Shown here one piece after another: positions 1 through 9,520 of a stretch of 64,000 bases of DNA. A model generated the notes under the pieces. The model was not told the DNA's origin. It saw nothing but the letters and a program-made list of their open reading frames with translations, and made no database searches. Positions within the stretch are counted from its first letter, which is position 1, and the number at the start of each line of letters is the position of its first letter. A program made the position numbers and the translations under genes. The stretch comes from Hymenobacter yonginensis (GTDB taxonomy: Bacteria > Bacteroidota > Bacteroidia > Cytophagales > Hymenobacteraceae), in assembly GCF_027625995.1 (NCBI RefSeq), contig NZ_CP115396.1, forward strand, positions 4,464,501-4,528,500, read 5' to 3'.

Positions 1-2
1 AC

Positions 3-374
3 CACCATGAGTTGGCCGAAATAATGGGCTGGTTTGGGGCCAGCGCCGCCGAAGAAACTGCCTTGGAGTGGCTGGCGGCCCGCTTTCAGCTGGAAGCCGT
101 GTGCGTGACCAAAGGCGCCGACGGCGCCGTGCTCTGGACCGGCGGCCAACTCTACCGCAGCCCCGGCATTGCGGTGCAGGTGCAGGACACCATCGGGAGC
201 GGCGACGCCTTTCTGGCGGCCCTCATCCGGGGCTGGCGCGGCCGGCAGGCCCCGGCCGAGTACCTGGCCTTTGCCTGCGCGGCCGGCTCGCTGGTGGCCA
301 GCTGCCGCGGCGCCACGCCCGCCATTACCGAAAGCCAGGTGCGCAGCCTGCTGAATGCCGCGCCGGCCGTCTGA
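3..374 (+). CDS. PfkB-family sugar kinase (probable fructokinase), C-terminal part
   Basis: This is the last ~123 codons of a ribokinase/PfkB kinase that enters from the left edge of the window. The family phosphorylates sugars such as fructose with ATP in the cytoplasm. The second PfkB signature is present (DTIGSGDAF), and its last Asp is the catalytic base in the family. The preceding segment (VTKGADGAVLW) also fits the C-terminal half of the fold. The stop lies 24 bp before the GH32 start, so the two are probably co-transcribed. That neighbour makes fructose the likeliest substrate, which is inference. The N-terminal half is not visible. Confidence 0.85.
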   Translation, partial: HHELAEIMGWFGASAAEETALEWLAARFQLEAVCVTKGADGAVLWTGGQLYRSPGIAVQVQDTIGSGDAFLAALIRGWRGRQAPAEYLAFACAAGSLVASCRGATPAITESQVRSLLNAAPAV

Positions 375-398
375 ACTGCTTTGTCTCTTTTCCTTTCT

Positions 399-1940
399 AT
401 GAAATCCATCCTCTCCTGCGCTCTGGTTCTGCTCGGCACGCTTCCGTGTGCGGCCCAAACCCCTGCGCCCGACCCTTACCGGCCGGTGTACCACTTCACG
501 GCCCCCAAAAACTGGATCAATGATGCCAATGGCCTGATCTACAGCAACGGGCAGTATCAGCTGTTCTACCAGTACAACCCCTACAGCGCCGACCCCGGCC
601 ACCTCAGCTGGGGCCACGCCACCAGCCCCGACCTACTGCGCTGGACGCCTCAGCCCGTGGCCCTCACCGAGTACAAGAACCCCGACGGTAGCAATACCAT
701 GATTTTCTCGGGCAGCGCCGTGGCCGACAAAGACAACACCTCCGGCCTGTTTCCGAAAGGCCAGACCGACGGCCTAGTGGCCTTCTACACCGGCCATGTG
801 GAGCGCCCGGGCGTGGTGCTGCGCCAGCACCAGAACCTAGCCTACAGCCTCGACCACGGGCAGACCTGGCAGCGCTACGCCCAGAACCCCGTGCTCGACA
901 TCGACAGCAAGGAGTTCCGCGACCCCAAGGTGTTTTGGTATGCGCCCCAGCAGAAGTGGGTGATGGCCACCGTGAAGGCCGACCGCCAGGAGGTGTACCT
1001 CTACGAGTCGAAAAACCTGAAAAACTGGACCTTCCTGAGCCGCTGGGGCCGGGCCGGCAACACCGTGCGCGAGTGGGAGTGCCCCGACCTGTTTGAGCTG
1101 CCTGTGCCCGGCGGCGGCACCAAGTGGGTGCTGCTGATTTCGGCCGGCAACCCTACCGAGCAGTTCCGGGGCCAGCAGTACTTTCTGGGCAGCTTCGATG
1201 GCCGGAAATTCACGCCCGACCAGCCCTACGAGGAGCCCAGCTACCTCGATTTCGGTAAGGATTTCTTTGCCGGCGTGACCTTCAACGACGCCCCCGGCAA
1301 CCGCCGCATTCTGGTGGGCTGGACCAACGACTGGGCCTACGCCCGCGACGTGCCCACCGGCACCGAGTGGCGCGGCAACTTTGCCGTGCCCCGCGAGCTG
1401 AGCTTGCGCCGCACCGCCCAGGGTTTGGCGCTGGTGCAGCAGCCGGTGCCGGAGCTGCGCAAAATCGGCAAGGAAGCCCTAGCCCTGAAAAACCAGGCCC
1501 TCAAGCCCGGCGCGGACGCCTACGAGCTGCCCTTCAAAAGCGAGTCCTACGACCTGGAGCTGACGCTGAAGCCCGGTGCAGCCAAGGCGCTGACCCTGAA
1601 TGTACTGCAAAGTGAAACCGAGCGCACCACGCTCCGCTATGACGTAGCGCGCCAGGAGCTGACGCTCGACCGCACCCAATCGGGCAATGTTGCCTTTCAC
1701 CCCTTGTTCGCCAGCAGCCTTGAATCGGCGCGCGTGCCCCTGCGCGACGGGCAGCTGCAACTGCGGCTGCTGGTGGACAAGTCGGTGGTGGAGGTATTTG
1801 CCCAGGACGGCGAAGTCACGCTTACCGACCTGGTGTTTCCACGCCAGCACGCCGGCCGCATCACGCTCAGCGCCGACGGTGGCCCGGCCCAGATAACGGC
1901 CCTGCGCCTCACCGACCTCCGCCAGCCCCTTGTGCCTTAG
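399..1940 (+). CDS. Secreted GH32 fructan hydrolase (levanase/exo-inulinase type)
   Basis: This 513-residue glycoside hydrolase family 32 enzyme would cut beta-fructosyl linkages of levan, inulin or sucrose. It begins with a Sec signal peptide of about 19 residues ending CAA|Q, so it acts in the periplasm or at the surface. The three GH32 hallmarks are visible. WINDANG carries the nucleophile Asp at about residue 42. FRDPKVF carries the transition-state Asp at about 175. EWECP carries the acid/base Glu at about 227. A C-terminal beta-sandwich follows (about 340-510). I chose the ATG at 399 over an in-frame TTG at 381 because it begins the signal peptide. It sits between a PfkB kinase and a SusC/SusD pair. 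Levan versus inulin specificity cannot be read from the sequence. Confidence 0.93.
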   Translation: MKSILSCALVLLGTLPCAAQTPAPDPYRPVYHFTAPKNWINDANGLIYSNGQYQLFYQYNPYSADPGHLSWGHATSPDLLRWTPQPVALTEYKNPDGSNTMIFSGSAVADKDNTSGLFPKGQTDGLVAFYTGHVERPGVVLRQHQNLAYSLDHGQTWQRYAQNPVLDIDSKEFRDPKVFWYAPQQKWVMATVKADRQEVYLYESKNLKNWTFLSRWGRAGNTVREWECPDLFELPVPGGGTKWVLLISAGNPTEQFRGQQYFLGSFDGRKFTPDQPYEEPSYLDFGKDFFAGVTFNDAPGNRRILVGWTNDWAYARDVPTGTEWRGNFAVPRELSLRRTAQGLALVQQPVPELRKIGKEALALKNQALKPGADAYELPFKSESYDLELTLKPGAAKALTLNVLQSETERTTLRYDVARQELTLDRTQSGNVAFHPLFASSLESARVPLRDGQLQLRLLVDKSVVEVFAQDGEVTLTDLVFPRQHAGRITLSADGGPAQITALRLTDLRQPLVP

Positions 1941-2230
1941 CGGGCGTCACTCTCTGCCACTTCTTTTTTCACTTCACTCACCTTTCTTCTTCCCATGATG
2001 CTGCACTTTACGCCCCCACACTAAGCCAGCGGCCTACAACAGCGTGGCCGCTGCCACCCGCCCTGCCGCCGTGGTAAGCACGCGGCGGGCCTGCTCTTCC
2101 GGGCTGCTGCCTGGTCTGCTGCTTCCGGTACCGAGTGCCCTGTACCACAGGCTCCGGGCCGGAAGCCCCCGATGGAAACCGGACTCAACTCCGGCAAGCT
2201 TACCCATTCCCACTTTTCATCTTTTCACTT

Positions 2231-5200
2231 ATGAGCCATAACTGGTACAAACAGTACAACTCGGATGCGCAGCCGGCCGCCTTGGCGGGGCTACGGCATC
2301 CTGCGGGCTTTCGGCTGCTGCTGCTCAGTATTCTGCTGGTGCTGCTGCCGCTGCTGAGCCAGGCCCAGAACCGCGCTATTTCGGGCCGGGTGCTGGATGC
2401 GCAGTCCAACCCGCTGCCGGGCGTGACGGTGGTGGTAACCGGTACCACCATCGGTACCAGCACCGGCTCCGATGGCCGGTTTGAGCTGCAGGCGCCCCCA
2501 ACGGCTACTACGCTCAATATTTCCTACGTGGGCTACTCTGCCCAGCAGATCAGCATCACCGACAAAACCTCGGTGCAGGTGACGCTCAAGGAAGATGCCC
2601 AGGCCCTCGGCGACGTGGTGGTAGTGGGCTACGGAACGGCCCGCAAGCAGGACGTAACCGGCGCGGTGACGGTGATTGGCGAGAAAGACTTCAACCGCGG
2701 CACCTTCACCTCGCCCGACCAGCTGCTGCAGGGCCGCGTATCGGGGGTGCAGGTGAGCAACAACAGCGGCCAGCCCGGCGGCCCGTCCACCATCCGTATC
2801 CGCGGCAACTCGGCCGTGACGGGCAGTGGCCAGCCGCTGTACGTGGTAGATGGGGTGCCTCTGGACGGGCGCACCGCCCGGCCCGGTCTGGTAGCCTCAG
2901 CCGATGTGGGAGCAGGAGCCGACAGCAACCCGCTCAACTTCCTCAATCCGGATGATATTGAAACCTTCACCGTGCTGAAGGACGCTTCGGCCACGGCCAT
3001 TTATGGCTCGCGCGCCGCCTATGGCGTGGTACTCATCACCACCAAAAAAGGCAACACGGGCGCCCCTGTGCTGAATGTAGGCGCATCTACGGGCTTCTCG
3101 ACGCTGCTGCGCCGGCCCGAATTTCTTGACGCCAGCCAGTACCGCGAAGCTATCCGCTACTATGGCGCGCCGGCCGCCAACGACAAGGGCGGCGACGTAG
3201 ATGCCCTGGATGAGATTTTGCGCACCGGCTACCTGCAGAACTACAATGTAGGCATGAGCGGCGGCAGCGAAACCGGCCGCTACCGCCTGTCGCTGGGCTA
3301 CCTCAACCAGGATGGTATCGTGCGCAGAACCGGCTTCAAGAAGTACAGCGCCAACCTGTCTACGAACCTGCAGTTTCTGGAAAGTAAGAAGCTGGGCCTC
3401 GACATCAACATTGCTACCAGCCAGTTCCGCGAGCAGCTGGCCAACATCACCACCGACGCCGGCTTCCGGGGCAGCCTCATCGGGCAGGCTCTGCAGTGGA
3501 ACCCCACGCAGCCGCTGCGCAACCCCGACGGCTCCCTCTACATCGTGGCCGGCGACGTGGTAAACCCACTGGCCGCGCAGGAGCTCTTCAACGACAACTC
3601 CCGGGTGAACACCATCCTGGCCAGCATTGCGCCTTCGTACAAGTTCACCGACTGGCTGAACTACCGCGTGGCGCTGAGCGTGAACTACAACAGCGGTGAG
3701 CGGCGCACGTCCCTCAACCAGCGCCTGATCAACTACCCCGGCATTGAAAATCAGGGCTTCGCTGCCATCAGCAACAACGAGCTGACCACGCAGCAAATAG
3801 CGCACACCCTGAACTTCAACAAGGCGGTTACGACCAACCTGAACCTGAACGCGGTGCTGGGCTACGAGTACACCAAGTTCATCAACCTGGGCTCCAGCCT
3901 GAGCGGCTTCGGCAACCCGGCTACGGGCGGCTTCGGCAACTTCGGCCTCGACTACACCGACTACATCCAGACGTCGGCCACCGGCTCGCGCAGCATCACC
4001 TCGTTCAACGACCCTACCTCGTCGTTGCAGTCGTTTTTCGGGCGGGCTATTCTGAACTTCAAGAACCGCTACGTGCTGACCGGTACGATCCGTCGTGACG
4101 AAAGCAGCAAGTTCGGCGACAACGAGAAAGTCGGGTATTTCCCCTCGTTTGCCGTGGCCTGGGATTTAAGCCAGGAAGCCTTCTTCCCGGCCGAGCGGCT
4201 CACTCAGCTGAAGCTGCGGGCCGGCTACGGCCTCACCGGCAACCAGGAGTTTCCGGCTGGTGCCGCCCAGGACCGTTTCGAAATCCGCGACAACGGCGCG
4301 CAGATTCCTCTCAACAGCCGCAACGAGAATCTGAAGTGGCAGGCTGACCGCCAGTTCAACGTCGGTATCGACGTGGGGGCCCTCGACAACCGCGTCACCT
4401 TCTCGGCCAACTACTTCAACAAAACCACGAGCGACATTCTGTTCCCAACCGTGCCCGGCCAGCCCGCGCCCCAGGTACAGGCTATCTTCTGGGACAACCT
4501 CGACGGCAAAATTGTGAACCGGGGAGTGGAAATGGAGCTGAATACGGTGCTGGTGCGCAATGAGAAAGTAGAAGTCGGCTTCAATGCCAATGCTACCTTC
4601 ATCCGCAACGAAGTGCAAGACCTGGTAGGGCCCGACATTATCACCGGCGCCATCAACGGGCAAGGCCTGTCGGGGGCTACGTCGCAGCTGATCCGCAACG
4701 GCTACCCCATCAACGCCTTCTTCCTGCCCCAGTACAACGGCCTCAACGAGCAGGGCCTGTCCAACCCAGTAGACCTGGCCAACCCAGTGTACGCTGGCAG
4801 CCCGAACCCCCGCACGCTGCTGGGTTTGAGCGCCAATGCCCGCTACGGCAAACTATCGCTGATTGCCAACATGACCGGCGCCTTCGGCCAGTACGTCTAC
4901 AACAACACGCTCAACGCAGTCGGCAACGTGGGCCAGATCGGGGCCGGCAAAAACATTGCCCTGTCCACGTTTGAAAACTCCATCAAGGAGTCCATCGGCA
5001 ACCCGGCGGCAGCCACCACGCGCTACCTGGAGAAAGGCGACTATCTGAAAATGTCCAACCTGACGCTGGCGTACGGCTTCGGCGACGTGGGCAGCTTCGT
5101 GAAAGGCGCCCGGGTGTACATCACGGGGCAGAACCTGTTCGTGATTACCGACTACGACGGGTTCGACCCGGAAGTAAACACCGTGAAGCGCGGAGCCAAC

Positions 5201-5281
5201 CAGGTGCCTTCGGTGGGCATTGATTACCTGCCGTACCCCAGCGCCCGCACCTTCACGCTCGGCGTCAATTTCAATCTGTAA
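2231..5281 (+). CDS. SusC/RagA-type TonB-dependent outer-membrane transporter
   Basis: This protein of about 1016 residues imports oligosaccharides across the outer membrane using TonB energy. After a cytoplasmic tail of about 28 residues and a hydrophobic signal segment (LLLLSILLVLLPLLSQAQ) comes a carboxypeptidase-like regulatory domain (GRVLDAQSNPLPGV). Next come the SusC-type plug (VVVGYGTARKQDVTGAV) and a 22-strand-type barrel that ends in a C-terminal aromatic/hydrophobic strand. The ATG at 2231 was chosen because upstream codons add no signal sequence. The 290 bp before it hold no other convincing gene. It is followed 18 bp later by the SusD partner, and the GH32 upstream points to a fructan substrate. 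Confidence 0.95.
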   Translation: MSHNWYKQYNSDAQPAALAGLRHPAGFRLLLLSILLVLLPLLSQAQNRAISGRVLDAQSNPLPGVTVVVTGTTIGTSTGSDGRFELQAPPTATTLNISYVGYSAQQISITDKTSVQVTLKEDAQALGDVVVVGYGTARKQDVTGAVTVIGEKDFNRGTFTSPDQLLQGRVSGVQVSNNSGQPGGPSTIRIRGNSAVTGSGQPLYVVDGVPLDGRTARPGLVASADVGAGADSNPLNFLNPDDIETFTVLKDASATAIYGSRAAYGVVLITTKKGNTGAPVLNVGASTGFSTLLRRPEFLDASQYREAIRYYGAPAANDKGGDVDALDEILRTGYLQNYNVGMSGGSETGRYRLSLGYLNQDGIVRRTGFKKYSANLSTNLQFLESKKLGLDINIATSQFREQLANITTDAGFRGSLIGQALQWNPTQPLRNPDGSLYIVAGDVVNPLAAQELFNDNSRVNTILASIAPSYKFTDWLNYRVALSVNYNSGERRTSLNQRLINYPGIENQGFAAISNNELTTQQIAHTLNFNKAVTTNLNLNAVLGYEYTKFINLGSSLSGFGNPATGGFGNFGLDYTDYIQTSATGSRSITSFNDPTSSLQSFFGRAILNFKNRYVLTGTIRRDESSKFGDNEKVGYFPSFAVAWDLSQEAFFPAERLTQLKLRAGYGLTGNQEFPAGAAQDRFEIRDNGAQIPLNSRNENLKWQADRQFNVGIDVGALDNRVTFSANYFNKTTSDILFPTVPGQPAPQVQAIFWDNLDGKIVNRGVEMELNTVLVRNEKVEVGFNANATFIRNEVQDLVGPDIITGAINGQGLSGATSQLIRNGYPINAFFLPQYNGLNEQGLSNPVDLANPVYAGSPNPRTLLGLSANARYGKLSLIANMTGAFGQYVYNNTLNAVGNVGQIGAGKNIALSTFENSIKESIGNPAAATTRYLEKGDYLKMSNLTLAYGFGDVGSFVKGARVYITGQNLFVITDYDGFDPEVNTVKRGANQVPSVGIDYLPYPSARTFTLGVNFNL

Positions 5282-5299
5282 CCTTTAAGTTCTTCCACC

Positions 5300-6865
5300 A
5301 TGAAATACGCTAAGATTGCCTATGCCACCGCCCTGCTGGCGGTGCTACAGGGAGCCACTAGCTGCGATGTTGATGAAACGCTACAAGGGCAGCTTGCACT
5401 AGACCAGATTCCGCGCGGCGACCCCGCGGCGTTGCTCCAGGGGGTGTACAATGCGCAGCGCGACCCGATTCAGGGCCACGTGAGCGTGTTTGCGCTGGCT
5501 GAGGTATCCACCGATGCCCGCATCATGCCTACCCGCGGGCCAGACTGGGACGACAACGGCAAGTGGCGGGCGCTGTTCAACCATACCTGGGACGGCAACA
5601 ACGAGCGGGTGCGCGACACCTTCAACCAGCTGGAAGGCATCATTTTCGCCTCCACTGACTTGCTGCGTTTCAACCCTACCGTGCAGCAGGATGCCGAGTC
5701 CCGGTTTCTGCGGGCCTGGGCCACGTTCCTGCTCCTCGACCTCTACGACCAGGTGCTGTACCGCGAGCCAGGCGAGCCGCTGAACGAGCTGGCCAAGGTG
5801 CGGAAGGGCACCGAGGCACTCAACTACATCGTGAGTGAGCTGACTGCCATTCAGGCCAGCCTGCCCGACGCCCCCGTTAGCCGCGCCACCAAGGATGCCG
5901 CCCGGGTGCTGCTGATGAAGTGCTACCTCAACAAGGGCGTGTACGCCAACCGCGCCTCCCCGACCTTCGCCGCCGCCGACATGAACCAGGTGATTGCGCT
6001 GGCCGACCAGATCATCAACAGCAACCGCTACTCGTTCACGCCAAATTACTTCGACAACTTCGCGCCCAACAACGGGGCCATTGGCCGGGAAAACATCTTC
6101 ACGCAGGAAAATACCTTCGGCAACGCCGGCCCTACGCGCGACTCCTGGAAGTTTGTATCGCACTACAACATGCGGCCCGTGGACGGCTACAATGGCCCGG
6201 CCACGACGGCCGAGTTCTACGACCTGTTTGAGGCGAACGACAAGCGCCGTGGTGTGGCCTACGACGTAGCGGGCGGCCCGGCCAACCCCGGCCGGCGCAT
6301 CAACGTGGGCTTTCTGGTGGGCCAGCAGTACAACCTAACCACCGATGCCCCGCTTACCACGCGGGGTGGGGCGCCGCTGGTGTTCACCAGGGAAATCAAC
6401 CTGTCTGAAACCGGCCCCGACCTCGAGGCCAAAGGCATCCGTCCGGTGAAATACCCGGTCGACTACGTGAGCGAGGGCAAGGGCGGCAACGGCTGCGAAA
6501 ATGACCACGTGACGTTCCGGCTGGCCGATGTGCTGCTGATGAAAGCCGAAGCCATCATGCGGGGTGGTACGCCCACCAGCGCCGGCACCTACGGCAACAC
6601 GGCTCTGGCCATCGTCAACACGCTGCGCACCCATCCTTCGCGGGGCGCTAGTGCCCTGGGCTCCCTCACGCTCGACGTGCTGCTGGCCGAGCGGGGCCGG
6701 GAGCTCTACGGTGAGTCGTGGCGGCGGCAGGATATGATCCGGTTTGGTAAGTTTCTGCAGGCCCGTAAAGACAAGCCCCAGAGCGACCCGAAGTATCTGC
6801 TTTATCCGATACCGAAAAACCAGGTGGATATCAACCGCAACATCACCCAGAACCCCGGGTACTAG
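5300..6865 (+). CDS. SusD/RagB-type glycan-binding outer-membrane lipoprotein
   Basis: This 521-residue partner of the upstream SusC-like transporter is expected to bind oligosaccharides at the cell surface and close over the SusC barrel. The N-terminus is a lipoprotein signal with the lipidated Cys at residue 22 (GATSC). The helical SusD core is recognisable, including the late RagB/SusD stretch (FRLADVLLMKAEA, then LLAERGRELYGESWRRQDMIRFG). The gene starts 18 bp after susC, the usual tight pairing. The gap of about 345 bp to the next gene suggests that the GH65 gene may have its own promoter or a processed leader. Confidence 0.94.
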   Translation: MKYAKIAYATALLAVLQGATSCDVDETLQGQLALDQIPRGDPAALLQGVYNAQRDPIQGHVSVFALAEVSTDARIMPTRGPDWDDNGKWRALFNHTWDGNNERVRDTFNQLEGIIFASTDLLRFNPTVQQDAESRFLRAWATFLLLDLYDQVLYREPGEPLNELAKVRKGTEALNYIVSELTAIQASLPDAPVSRATKDAARVLLMKCYLNKGVYANRASPTFAAADMNQVIALADQIINSNRYSFTPNYFDNFAPNNGAIGRENIFTQENTFGNAGPTRDSWKFVSHYNMRPVDGYNGPATTAEFYDLFEANDKRRGVAYDVAGGPANPGRRINVGFLVGQQYNLTTDAPLTTRGGAPLVFTREINLSETGPDLEAKGIRPVKYPVDYVSEGKGGNGCENDHVTFRLADVLLMKAEAIMRGGTPTSAGTYGNTALAIVNTLRTHPSRGASALGSLTLDVLLAERGRELYGESWRRQDMIRFGKFLQARKDKPQSDPKYLLYPIPKNQVDINRNITQNPGY

Positions 6866-7210
6866 CGGCCTTGCGCCTGATGGCCCTGAATGAGTACTGG
6901 AAAACGGTGGTATCTGCTCCTGCCGTTCGCCTGCCACCCGTTCAGTTTTGGCTGCCCGTCTTCCGTTGGTTCGGTAAGGCATAGCAGGCCGTTGGTGGCT
7001 GCCACTCGGCAGCCGCCAGCGGCCTGTTTGCGTGCGAGGCACACCCGCTGGTGCTTGGCCCGCCCCCGGGCGCCCAGATGATGCTAGGCTAACTTGCCTT
7101 CAGGGGCACGGCGCGCGTCTGCGTTGCGTGTTTTGCGGGCCGCCGTGAAGCTACCGTGGTGCCCGGCCGGCGTTTACTTATTCCTCTTTCCTCATCCTTT
7201 CCCACCCGTT
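6866..7210. other. Intergenic gap between SusD-like and GH65 genes
   Basis: This 345-bp stretch holds no supported gene. I see no strong T-rich hairpin that would stop transcription after the SusD gene. An open frame runs into the GH65 gene from 7094, but its translation (MPSGARRASALRV) lacks protein-like character, and the signal peptide begins at 7211. The final 40 bp are pyrimidine-rich. Confidence 0.5.
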
Positions 7211-9283
7211 ATGCCCCGAAATCCGCTCCTAACACTTCCGGTAGCGCTGCTGATGCTTCTGCTGATAAAGCCGCAGCAAACCGCCGCCCAAACCCCCGCG
7301 GCACCCGCAGCCGACCCCTGGCGCGTTACGGCCACCGCCATTGACCCGCGCAGCTACTACGGCGCTACGGTGGCCAACGGCATGCTGGGCATTGTGTCGT
7401 CGGCGGAGCCGTTTCAGGTGAAGAGCGTGGTGCTGGCCGGGGCCTACGACCAGTACGGCCGGGGCCGGGTGAGCAACTTTCTCAACAGCTTCAACCTGCT
7501 GAACATGTACCTGGAGGTGGACGGCCGCCGCCTTTCGGGCCGCGACGCCACCAACTTCCGGCAGGAGTTGGACATGCGCCACGCCTCCCTCACCACCACC
7601 TTCGACTACGCCGACAAAGCCACCATCAAGTACACGTACTACGCCCTGCGCCAGCTGCCCTACACCGTGCTGCTCGATGTGTCGGTGACGGCCAAAAAAG
7701 ACGTGAGCATGGCGGCAGCCAGCGTGATGGACGCGCCCGACGCCCTGCGCGACGTGCAGAACTACTACAATGAAATCGACCGGCCGCACGCTACGCTGAG
7801 CTTGCTCACGTCGTCGGCCAAGAGCAGCACGGGCAAGCTGCAGCTGTGCGCGTCCACCAGCTTTCTGTTTGGCGAGCCGCACGGGCAGGAGCCGCGCGTC
7901 ATCCACGAAATGTGGGACAGCAACCAGCACCTGATGAAGTTCAGCAAGCAGCTGAAAGCCGGCCAGACCTATGCCTACGCCGTGGCGGGCTCCAGCATCA
8001 CCTCGGCCCACCACCAGGACCCGCTCAACGAGGCCGAGCGCCTCACCATCTTCGCCCGCTTGGAAGGCCGCGAGCGGCTGCTGGCCTTCCACAACAAAGC
8101 CTGGGACGAGCTCTGGCAGAGCGACATTCAGATTACCGGCGACGCCCAGGCTCAGCAGGACGTACACAGTATGCTCTACCACCTCTACAGCTTCTCGCGC
8201 GCCGGTACCGACTACTCGCCCTCGCCGATGGGACTTTCGGGGCTGGGTTACAATGGCCACGTGTTCTGGGACAGTGACCTGTGGATGTTCCCAGCCCTAC
8301 TGGTGCTGCACCCCGACATTGCCAAATCGTTGGTGGAATACCGGTTCCGGCGCCTCGAGGCGGCCCGGCGCAATGCCTTTGCCCACGGCTACCAGGGCGC
8401 CATGTACCCCTGGGAAAGCGCCGATACGGGCGTAGAGGAAACGCCGGTGTGGGCCCTCAGCGGCCCATTCGAGCACCACATCACCGCCGACGTGGCGTTG
8501 GCCGCCTGGCAGTACTACTGCGTGACCCAGGACAAGGCGTGGCTGCGCGAGAAAGGCTGGCCCATGTTGCAGGCCACCGCCGACTTCTGGGCAAGCCGCG
8601 TGGAGCGCAACGGCCCCGGCCACTACGATATCAAAAACGTGGTGGCAGCCGACGAATGGGCTGAAAACGTGGACAATAACGCCTTCACCAACGCCGCCGC
8701 CCGCGTAAACCTGCAAAACGCCGCCGCCGCCGCCAAGCTGCTCAACCTGCCTGCCAACCCCGACTGGCAGCTGGTGGCCCGCAACATTCCGATTCTGCAG
8801 TTTCCCGACGGCGTCACGCGGGAGCACGCCACCTACAACGGCGAGGGCATTAAGCAGGGCGACGTCAACCTGCTGGCTTACCCGCTGGGCGTCATCACGG
8901 CCCCGGCCCAGATGCGCAAAGACCTGGAATACTACGAAACCCGTGTCCCGAACGAAGGCACGCCCGCCATGACGCAGGCCATCTTCGCGCTGCTGCACGC
9001 CCGCCTCGGCAACGCCGACAAGGCCCGGCTGTTCTTCCAGGATTCCTACGTGCCCAACCTGCTGCCGCCATTCCGCGTCATCGCCGAAACCAAAGGCGGC
9101 ACCAATCCTTACTTTGCCACTGGCGCCGGCGGTGTGCTGCAGGCCGTGCTCATGGGCTTCGGGGGCCTGAATATCACGCCCACCGGCATCATGCAAAGCA
9201 AAACCACGCTGCCCACCGGCTGGCAATCGGTGAAGATTACCGGCGTGGGCGGGCAAAACAAAACCTACACGACAAACCGCTGA
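7211..9283 (+). CDS. Secreted GH65-type glycoside hydrolase/phosphorylase
   Basis: This 690-residue protein has a signal peptide (LLTLPVALLMLLLIKPQQTAAQ). Its (alpha/alpha)6-barrel is of the GH65 type, the family of trehalose, maltose and kojibiose phosphorylases and of glucosyl-galactosyl-hydroxylysine glucosidase. The diagnostic block ADEWAENVDNNAFTN (about 480-494) contains the expected general acid Glu (about 482). Phosphate-binding residues of the phosphorylase branch were not verified, so it may be a hydrolase. The signal peptide argues against an intracellular phosphorylase. It closes the locus: a hairpin terminator at 9366-9418 follows. An alpha-glucoside-acting enzyme in an otherwise fructan-type locus is slightly unusual. 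Confidence 0.85.
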   Translation: MPRNPLLTLPVALLMLLLIKPQQTAAQTPAAPAADPWRVTATAIDPRSYYGATVANGMLGIVSSAEPFQVKSVVLAGAYDQYGRGRVSNFLNSFNLLNMYLEVDGRRLSGRDATNFRQELDMRHASLTTTFDYADKATIKYTYYALRQLPYTVLLDVSVTAKKDVSMAAASVMDAPDALRDVQNYYNEIDRPHATLSLLTSSAKSSTGKLQLCASTSFLFGEPHGQEPRVIHEMWDSNQHLMKFSKQLKAGQTYAYAVAGSSITSAHHQDPLNEAERLTIFARLEGRERLLAFHNKAWDELWQSDIQITGDAQAQQDVHSMLYHLYSFSRAGTDYSPSPMGLSGLGYNGHVFWDSDLWMFPALLVLHPDIAKSLVEYRFRRLEAARRNAFAHGYQGAMYPWESADTGVEETPVWALSGPFEHHITADVALAAWQYYCVTQDKAWLREKGWPMLQATADFWASRVERNGPGHYDIKNVVAADEWAENVDNNAFTNAAARVNLQNAAAAAKLLNLPANPDWQLVARNIPILQFPDGVTREHATYNGEGIKQGDVNLLAYPLGVITAPAQMRKDLEYYETRVPNEGTPAMTQAIFALLHARLGNADKARLFFQDSYVPNLLPPFRVIAETKGGTNPYFATGAGGVLQAVLMGFGGLNITPTGIMQSKTTLPTGWQSVKITGVGGQNKTYTTNR

Positions 9284-9365
9284 GTCTTACGCTGGCCTCA
9301 AAAGCCGGCCCGTATCAACCGCTGAAAAGGTGCGCGTCAACTAAACTGACGTTGGCTGAAAAAGC

Positions 9366-9418
9366 AGAAAACCCGGAATGTCACGGCTGATATCAGCTAA
9401 GTGAATTCCGGGTTTTCT
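9366..9418. terminator. Bidirectional hairpin terminator left of attL
   Basis: Perfect 14-bp arms (AGAAAACCCGGAAT at 9366-9379 and its complement at 9405-9418) enclose further pairing (TCAC/GTGA and GCTGATATCAGC). T-rich stretches lie on both sides. It ends the GH65 transcript. Before the element inserted, it probably also ended the leftward tRNA-Thr transcript, because it lies directly outside attL. Confidence 0.8.
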
Positions 9419-9423
9419 CTGTG

Positions 9424-9444
9424 TGTGAGCCTGTTATTGGACTC
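9424..9444. other. attL: 21-bp direct repeat of tRNA-Thr 3' end
   Basis: The sequence is identical to 39148-39168 and in the same orientation. It is the distal copy of the tRNA-Thr 3' end. Outside it lies the chromosomal terminator; inside it, the repressor gene. Confidence 0.9.
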
Positions 9445-9486
9445 AGTACACCACCGCGAAACGCTCGGTAAAATTCTGTTTGTCAG

Positions 9487-9520
9487 GCCGCTATCAGTAG
9501 ATAAGCGGCTGTTCATTTTT
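9487..9520. terminator. Hairpin with T tract between attL and the repressor gene
   Basis: GCCGCT (9487-9492) pairs with AGCGGC (9504-9509), and TTCATTTTTAT follows on the + strand. It lies directly after the repressor stop on the - strand and may insulate the element from rightward chromosomal transcription. Confidence 0.5.

Noticed and set aside
9284-9365. Possible small RNA before the attL-side hairpin
   Set aside because: No promoter-like sequence or stable structure apart from the terminator itself.
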